A stretch of 64,000 nucleotides of DNA from the NCBI GenBank assembly GCA_022605405.1, contig JABYQQ010000013.1:1240001-1304000 (forward strand), in the 5' to 3' direction. Made by a program: the position numbers and the translations under genes. Source of the DNA: Earliella scabrosa. Its lineage: Eukaryota; Basidiomycota; Agaricomycetes; Polyporales; Polyporaceae. Within the stretch, counting starts at the first letter, position 1; every line of letters begins with the position of its first letter. The notes beneath the pieces were generated by a model, which saw only the letters and a list, made by a program, of their open reading frames with translations, was not told the origin of the DNA and searched no databases. Below are positions 62,401 through 64,000 of this stretch, piece after piece.

Positions 62401-64000
62401 ATCTCGTTGATAGTGCGGAAGCCGAGCTTCGCCATGTACTGACGGAGGTCCTCCGCCATGTAGTAGAAGAAGTTGATCACCTGTTCGGGCTGGCCCGCAA
62501 ACTTCGCGCGAAGCTGAGGATCCTGGGTGGCGATGCCGACAGGGCAAGTGTTCACTGCGGCGCAAGCGAAGGGTCAGTGACCGGCATTATGCCGAAGAGA
62601 AGACGAACAACGTACGGTGGCACTTCCGCATCATGATACAACCCATGGCAATGAGGGGAGTTGTGGCAAAGCCCCACTCCTCGGCACCAAGCAGACAGGC
62701 AATCGCGAGGTCGCGACCAGTACGGAGCTGACCGTCAGTCTGGACGGTGACGCGCCCACGGAGGTCGTTGAGGACAAGCGTCTGGTGCGTCTCTGCAAGA
62801 CCGAGCTCCCACGGGAGACCAGCGTGCTTGATACCAGTCCAGCGCGAGGCACCGGTACCACCATCGTGGCCGGAGATGAGGATGTGGTCCGCCTTCGCCT
62901 TCGCGACACCGCTCGCGACGATCCCGACGCCGACCTCAGACACGAGCTTGACGGACACGCGCGCACGCGGGTTGGAGCACTTGAGATCGTAGATGAGCTG
63001 CTTGAGATCCTCGATGGAGTAGATGTCGTGGTGCGGGGGAGGCGAGATGAGGCCTACGCCCGCGGTCGAGTGCCGCGTGCGAGCGATCGACGTCGACACC
63101 TTGTGGCCGGGGAGCTCGCCACCCTCGCCCGGCTTTGCACCTTGCGCCATCTTGATTTGGAGCTCGTCCGCATCCGCGAGGTAGTTGGACGTAACACCGA
63201 ACCGGCCGGATGCAACCTGTTTAATCGCGGAGCGCATCGTGTCGCCATTCGGCAAGGGCTGTGAACGCTCGGCGTCCTCGCCACCCTCGCCCGTGTTCGA
63301 CTTGCCACCGAGGCGGTTCATCGCAACGGCAAGCGTCGAGTGCGCCTCCATCGAGATCGAGCCGTACGACATCGCACCGGTCACGAAGCGACGAACGATC
63401 TCGTTCCAAGGCTCGACCTGCTCAATCGGAATGGGGGTCGTGTTCTCGTAGCGGAAATCGAGAAGGCCGCGGAGATGCACCGCTCTCGTCTGCTGGTTCG
63501 CGTTCGTCGCGTACGCGTCGTAAGCACGCTGATTCTTCTCCCGCACGGCATCCTGCAGATTGGCGATACCAGACGGATCGTTGATGTGGGCTTCTCCGCC
63601 GGAACGCCAGTGGTACTCGCCAGACTCCGGCATACCAGGAGGAAGGACAGTCTCACGGGAGGGCCACCCACGTTCATGCATCTCGAACGCGTCCATGGCC
63701 AGAAGATCGAAGGTGGCGCCCTGAACCCGACTCGCGGTTCCAACGAAGCACTTCTCGATGACCTCGGTGTGCAAGCCGAGCGCCTCGAAAATCTGCGCGC
63801 CCTTGTATGACTGGAGGGTGGAGATACCCATCTTGGACATCACCTTCAGGATTCCTCCATCGACCGAGTGGCGGTAGTTGTCCATCAGGTCGTCAAGAGT
63901 CTTATCGTCCTTCACCCTAGAAAACACGGACACGCGTCAGTGACGGACTTAATATACAGAGACGCGTGACACTCACAATCCCTCGCGGACGACCTTGTGA
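59410..64000 (-). CDS. GLT1: NADH-dependent glutamate synthase, C-terminal half (truncated by window)
   Basis: C-terminal part of the fused large-plus-small-subunit glutamate synthase that makes glutamate from glutamine and 2-oxoglutarate. The N-terminal glutaminase region lies past base 64000. Order seen from the window edge: FMN/2-oxoglutarate domain ([60 protein letters not shown]); 3Fe-4S cysteines in [19 protein letters not shown] across an intron at about 62555-62614; the GXGXG beta-helix domain ([20 protein letters not shown]); a linker; then the small-subunit-like part with iron-sulfur cysteines ([35 protein letters not shown]) and a second nucleotide site [20 protein letters not shown]. 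It ends [15 protein letters not shown] with the stop at 59410-59412. Few introns are present. All key motifs visible are intact. Confidence 0.95.

Noticed and set aside
61494..62636. Long plus-strand open frame (380 residues) and others antisense to glutamate synthase
   Set aside because: They lie wholly opposite a strongly conserved gene and have Arg/Val/Asp-rich composition expected from GC-rich shadow frames.

Overview
The window is nuclear DNA from a fungus, most likely an Agaricomycete (mushroom or polypore group). Genes are closely packed on both strands, with many short introns (mostly 50-70 nt, GTRNGT donors, CTNAC-type branch points, YAG acceptors), GC-rich coding sequence and basidiomycete-type proteins. 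It holds 18 protein genes that I can place with some confidence, one disrupted transposase-like locus, one tRNA gene and one spliceosomal U6 snRNA gene. Coordinates come from reading frames joined across introns by phase, and no database search was run.

Region by region. 1-6.5 kb: the 3' part of ALG3 (ER mannosyltransferase), a convergent MCH1/nodulin-like MFS transporter, and a four-TM MARVEL-like membrane protein with a long Ser/Pro-rich tail. 6.5-13.1 kb: one large ABCC-type (Ybt1/Vmr1-like) ABC transporter on the minus strand. 13.1-21.8 kb: the accessory part of the window. A large multi-exon gene encodes a protein with P-element/THAP9-like RNase H-fold motifs, a Cys/His-rich block and a C-terminal PHD finger. 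Its probable N-terminal zinc-finger exon (13880-14220) is separated from the body (15734-21264) by a 1.43-kb segment bounded by matching ~38-bp terminal inverted repeats and containing two minisatellites. 21.8-32.2 kb: U6 snRNA (minus), RRP3 DEAD-box helicase, a 2OG-Fe(II) oxygenase, tRNA-Ser(GCU) with a small intron, CMR1 and TRS130. 32.7-42.9 kb, all plus strand: an AIG1/FAR-17a-like hydrolase, argininosuccinate lyase, an Sso-type syntaxin, a small AN1 zinc-finger protein and cytosolic aspartate aminotransferase. 43.7-51.3 kb: a PP4R1-like HEAT protein and a second MARVEL-like membrane protein. 51.7-56.3 kb: one continuous gene model that joins an IST1 (ESCRT-III regulator) domain to a TBC RabGAP domain and a ~700-residue disordered tail. 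56.5-64 kb: PIG-H/Gpi15, cohesin acetyltransferase ECO1, and the C-terminal half of NADH-dependent glutamate synthase, which runs off the window.

Most genes are unrelated housekeeping functions with no shared pathway cluster: N-glycan and GPI assembly, membrane traffic, ribosome biogenesis, nitrogen and amino-acid metabolism, and DNA maintenance. The best candidates for something little described are the P-like transposase/PHD locus with its nested inverted-repeat element, and the IST1-TBC fusion.
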